NCBI GenBank assembly: GCA_020636325.1 | Contig: JACJYC010000008.1 | Span: forward strand, 212,575-276,574 | Source: Lewinellaceae bacterium | Lineage (GTDB): Bacteria; Bacteroidota; Bacteroidia; Chitinophagales; Saprospiraceae | DNA: 64,000 nucleotides | Direction: 5' to 3' | Shown: positions 62,063 through 64,000 of the stretch, piece by piece | Layout of the letters: the number at the start of each line of letters is the position of its first letter | Numbering within the stretch: the stretch's first letter is position 1 | Notes under the pieces: generated by a model | Seen by the model: only the letters and a program-made list of their open reading frames with translations | What the model was told of the DNA's origin: nothing | Databases searched by the model: none | Made by a program: the position numbers and the translations under genes

Positions 62063-63424
62063 ACCATCCGGCACCAGCTTCCCCGGGTTCATCACCCCTT
62101 CCGGATCAATCGCCTGCTTGATGGCCCGCATCACCTCCAGCGCGGGGCCGTGTTCCAATTCCATATAGGGTAATTTCCCGACACCGATGCCGTGTTCGCC
62201 GGTGCAGGTACCTTCCAGGTCCAGCGCGCGGCGGATCAGGCGTTCGTTGAAGGCCCGGGTCTTTTCCATTTCGGCGGGATCATCGGGGTCGATCAGGACG
62301 GTGAGGTGGAAGTTGCCGTCGCCGACGTGTCCGAGCAGTGGAGCGACCAAGCCCGTTGCCTCAATATCCGCCCGGGTTTCCGCAATGCATTGAGCTAACC
62401 GGGAGATGGGCACGCAAACGTCGGTCGACAGCAGCTGAGCGCCCGGCCGGTAAGCGATCGCAGAGGGCGCGGCATCGGTGCGGATGCGCCAGAGTTTATC
62501 CCGTTCTGCGTCCGAGGTGGCCCATTGGAAATCTTCGCCGCCGAAAAGTGCCGACAATTCCCTGACTTTTTGAATTTGAGCCTGAACCTCGGTGGCGGAA
62601 CCGTGGAATTCGAGGAAAAGCGTAGGACTTTCCCGGTAATGCACCCCGGAGTACAGATTGATGGCCTTCATCATTTCGGCGTCCAGCAATTCGATCCGGG
62701 CTATGGGTATGCCGCGCTGAATGGTATTGATGGCAGTGTTGACAGCGGCTTCTACGGATGGGAAAGGGCATACGGCGGCCTCGACCGACTCCGGGTAGGG
62801 GTGGAGTTTCAGGGTGAGTTCCGCGATGACGCCCAGCGTACCTTCCGAGCCGACAAAAAGCTGGGTCAGGTTGTAGCCCGCCGATGATTTTTTGGCCTTT
62901 GAGCCGGTTTTGATGACCTGACCATCCGGGAGGACGACCTTCAAAGCGAGTACATTATCCTTCATAGTGCCGTACCGCACGGCATTGGTGCCCGAGGCGC
63001 GGGTAGCGGCCATACCCCCGAGCGTAGCGTTGGCGCCCGGCCCGATGGGGAAGAAAAACCCGGAATCTTTCAGGTAGGCGTCTATCTGGTTGCGCGTGAC
63101 GCCGGGTTGGACGGTGATGTACATGTCCGCCGGATTGAACTCGACGATCCGGTTCATGCGGCTCAAATCCAGGCATAATCCGCCCCGAACCGCCAGGATA
63201 TGGCCTTCGACCGAGGTGCCTGCTCCATACGGGATGATGGGGACCCGGTACCGGCTGCAAACCCGCACAATCTCTGCGATCTCCTCAATGGATTCCGGGT
63301 AGGCCACCAGGTCGGGCGGGGTGACCGGGTGGTAGCTGAAGCCGAAGCCGTGGTCGTTTCTGCTGGAAGGGTCTTCGGTGATGCGTTCACCCAGGCGGGT
63401 TTTTAGCTCGTTGATCATAAGCAT
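62045..63424 (-). CDS. FAD-linked oxidase (D-lactate dehydrogenase/glycolate oxidase GlcD family)
   Basis: The 459-residue protein has a PCMH-type FAD-binding N-terminal domain (VPIIPYGAGTSVEGHILAV, IGPGANATLGGMAATRASGT) and the FAD-oxidase C-terminal domain. The latter has LLGHVGDGNFHLTVL and CTGEHGIGVGK. These match D-2-hydroxyacid dehydrogenases such as GlcD and D-lactate dehydrogenase, which pass electrons to the respiratory chain. It lies 4 bases after the GNAT-like gene, in one operon. Substrate uncertain. Confidence 0.92.
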   Translation of the reverse strand: MLMINELKTRLGERITEDPSSRNDHGFGFSYHPVTPPDLVAYPESIEEIAEIVRVCSRYRVPIIPYGAGTSVEGHILAVRGGLCLDLSRMNRIVEFNPADMYITVQPGVTRNQIDAYLKDSGFFFPIGPGANATLGGMAATRASGTNAVRYGTMKDNVLALKVVLPDGQVIKTGSKAKKSSAGYNLTQLFVGSEGTLGVIAELTLKLHPYPESVEAAVCPFPSVEAAVNTAINTIQRGIPIARIELLDAEMMKAINLYSGVHYRESPTLFLEFHGSATEVQAQIQKVRELSALFGGEDFQWATSDAERDKLWRIRTDAAPSAIAYRPGAQLLSTDVCVPISRLAQCIAETRADIEATGLVAPLLGHVGDGNFHLTVLIDPDDPAEMEKTRAFNERLIRRALDLEGTCTGEHGIGVGKLPYMELEHGPALEVMRAIKQAIDPEGVMNPGKLVPDGGYDCL

Positions 63425-63428
63425 TGGT

Positions 63429-63968
63429 TTATGTCAGTTTCAACAGAAAACTCCGCCCTTCCCTCGGTATTCCGTGGATATCGCTGACCTTGTTGTAGCG
63501 GCAGATTTCCTCGCCGAATCGCAGGTAAAAGGGGAACGATTGCGGGTGACTGGAGTTGACGTAGATGCGTTTGAAACCGCGCCCGGCGTAATAGGGCATG
63601 ACCACTTCTCCAAGCCAGAACCGGCCTATGCCCTGCCCTTTGTCCACTATGTGAAAGTATTTCAAGGACAACGCGGTGGGTTCATCCTCGATCGGGTATT
63701 TGGATTCGATACCGGAAATAGCGCCGCCCACCAGGAAGAGGCAGCCGGTTATCTGGTCATCGCACCTGATCAGGTGGGAATCGATCCATAAGCCGGGGGT
63801 TTTCAGGAGGCCGTCGAAATATTTGGTAGCGTGGTACAATTCGTTGTAGTCGTCCCAGTCGTTTTTTAGTTTCCAGAGGACGAAATGGGCGACGGGTTCC
63901 AGGTAGGCGTTTTGAAATCCGCGGGTGACCTGGAATCGGAGGCTGTCTTTTTGGGCGATGGTATGCAT
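63429..63968 (-). CDS. GNAT-like protein
   Basis: This 179-residue protein starts at ATG 63968 (MHTIAQKDSLRF); a GTG at 63989 is an earlier option. A GNAT-like core is suggested by YFHIVDKGQGIGRFWLGEVVM (G-Q-G-I-G acetyl-CoA loop) and the late strand FKRIYVNSSHPQSFPFYLRFG. Substrate unknown. It is first of the two-gene unit with the FAD-linked oxidase; bases 63990-64000 hold only its leader. Confidence 0.75.
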   Translation of the reverse strand: MHTIAQKDSLRFQVTRGFQNAYLEPVAHFVLWKLKNDWDDYNELYHATKYFDGLLKTPGLWIDSHLIRCDDQITGCLFLVGGAISGIESKYPIEDEPTALSLKYFHIVDKGQGIGRFWLGEVVMPYYAGRGFKRIYVNSSHPQSFPFYLRFGEEICRYNKVSDIHGIPREGRSFLLKLT

Positions 63969-64000
63969 GATTTTTCTATTTGAGGGCACTCAGAACACTT

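Noticed and set aside
1..64000. tRNA, rRNA, transposase or integrase genes
   Set aside because: Reading both strands I found no cloverleaf with T-arm consensus and no recognisable recombinase.

Overview
The window looks like chromosome from a Bacteroidota bacterium, most likely one of the Saprospiria (inference). Visible support: a GldB-type gliding lipoprotein, PorT-like outer-membrane barrels, DUF3667 and HYC_CC_PP family proteins, an OmpA protein with thrombospondin type-3 repeats, many lipoproteins and orphan FtsX permeases, and promoters of the Bacteroidota form TTTG-N20-TAnnTTTG. No tRNA, rRNA, CRISPR array, transposase or integrase was recognised.

Layout. 1-6650 is a leftward copper/silver efflux operon (HYC_CC_PP protein, CusA, CusC, and CusB running off the left edge). 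7131-13979 holds an OmpA protein, gatB, a DUF3667 membrane protein and an M49 dipeptidyl peptidase, all leftward. 14072-23591 holds a small lipoprotein, an SCO copper chaperone, an FtsX permease, a bicupin lipoprotein, an SLC12-like transporter, a sialidase-like lipoprotein and an unknown secreted protein. 24295-29243 is a TPR-CHAT caspase-like protein facing a sigma factor and its anti-sigma/TPR partner. 29300-42520 is mostly leftward: small unknowns, NhaC antiporter, aldo/keto reductase, DUF885 protein, VOC, GNAT, methyltransferase and a second FtsX permease. It also contains an AT-rich gene for a TraB/GumN-like protein with an N-terminal DNRPEA leader (39766-40803) and an ECF42-type sigma factor with its YciI/DGPF partner. 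42713-45416 has two rightward transporters. 45890-57598 is an envelope region: kinase-RapZ fusion, LptB operon, LysM glucosaminidase, rpmH, glutamine amidotransferase, PorT-like barrel, GldB, Lgt-family protein and glycosyltransferase. 57599-59114 is a 1.5-kb divergent gap with a DnaA-box cluster, an AT-rich segment, a promoter, dense RNA-like hairpins and an intrinsic terminator. 59115-63968 has a double-OmpA protein, a coiled-coil helix-hairpin-helix protein, a small membrane protein, an FAD-linked oxidase and a GNAT-like protein.

Two things stand out beyond the gene list. Short tandem arrays with 7-10 nt units fill many intergenic gaps, usually beginning within a few bases of a stop codon and, where comparable, in the same orientation relative to that gene. 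They are mixed with a small set of palindromic modules that recur tens of kilobases apart. The other is the pair of candidate new elements: the leader-bearing TraB/GumN protein, a possible contractile-injection cargo, and the putative structured transcript beside a possible replication origin at about 57.7-58.9 kb.

The recognisable groups that probably act together are the Cus efflux operon, the CHAT/sigma/TPR locus, the sigma/YciI pair, the LptB lipoprotein operon, the kinase-RapZ amino-sugar link and the OmpA/HhH pair.
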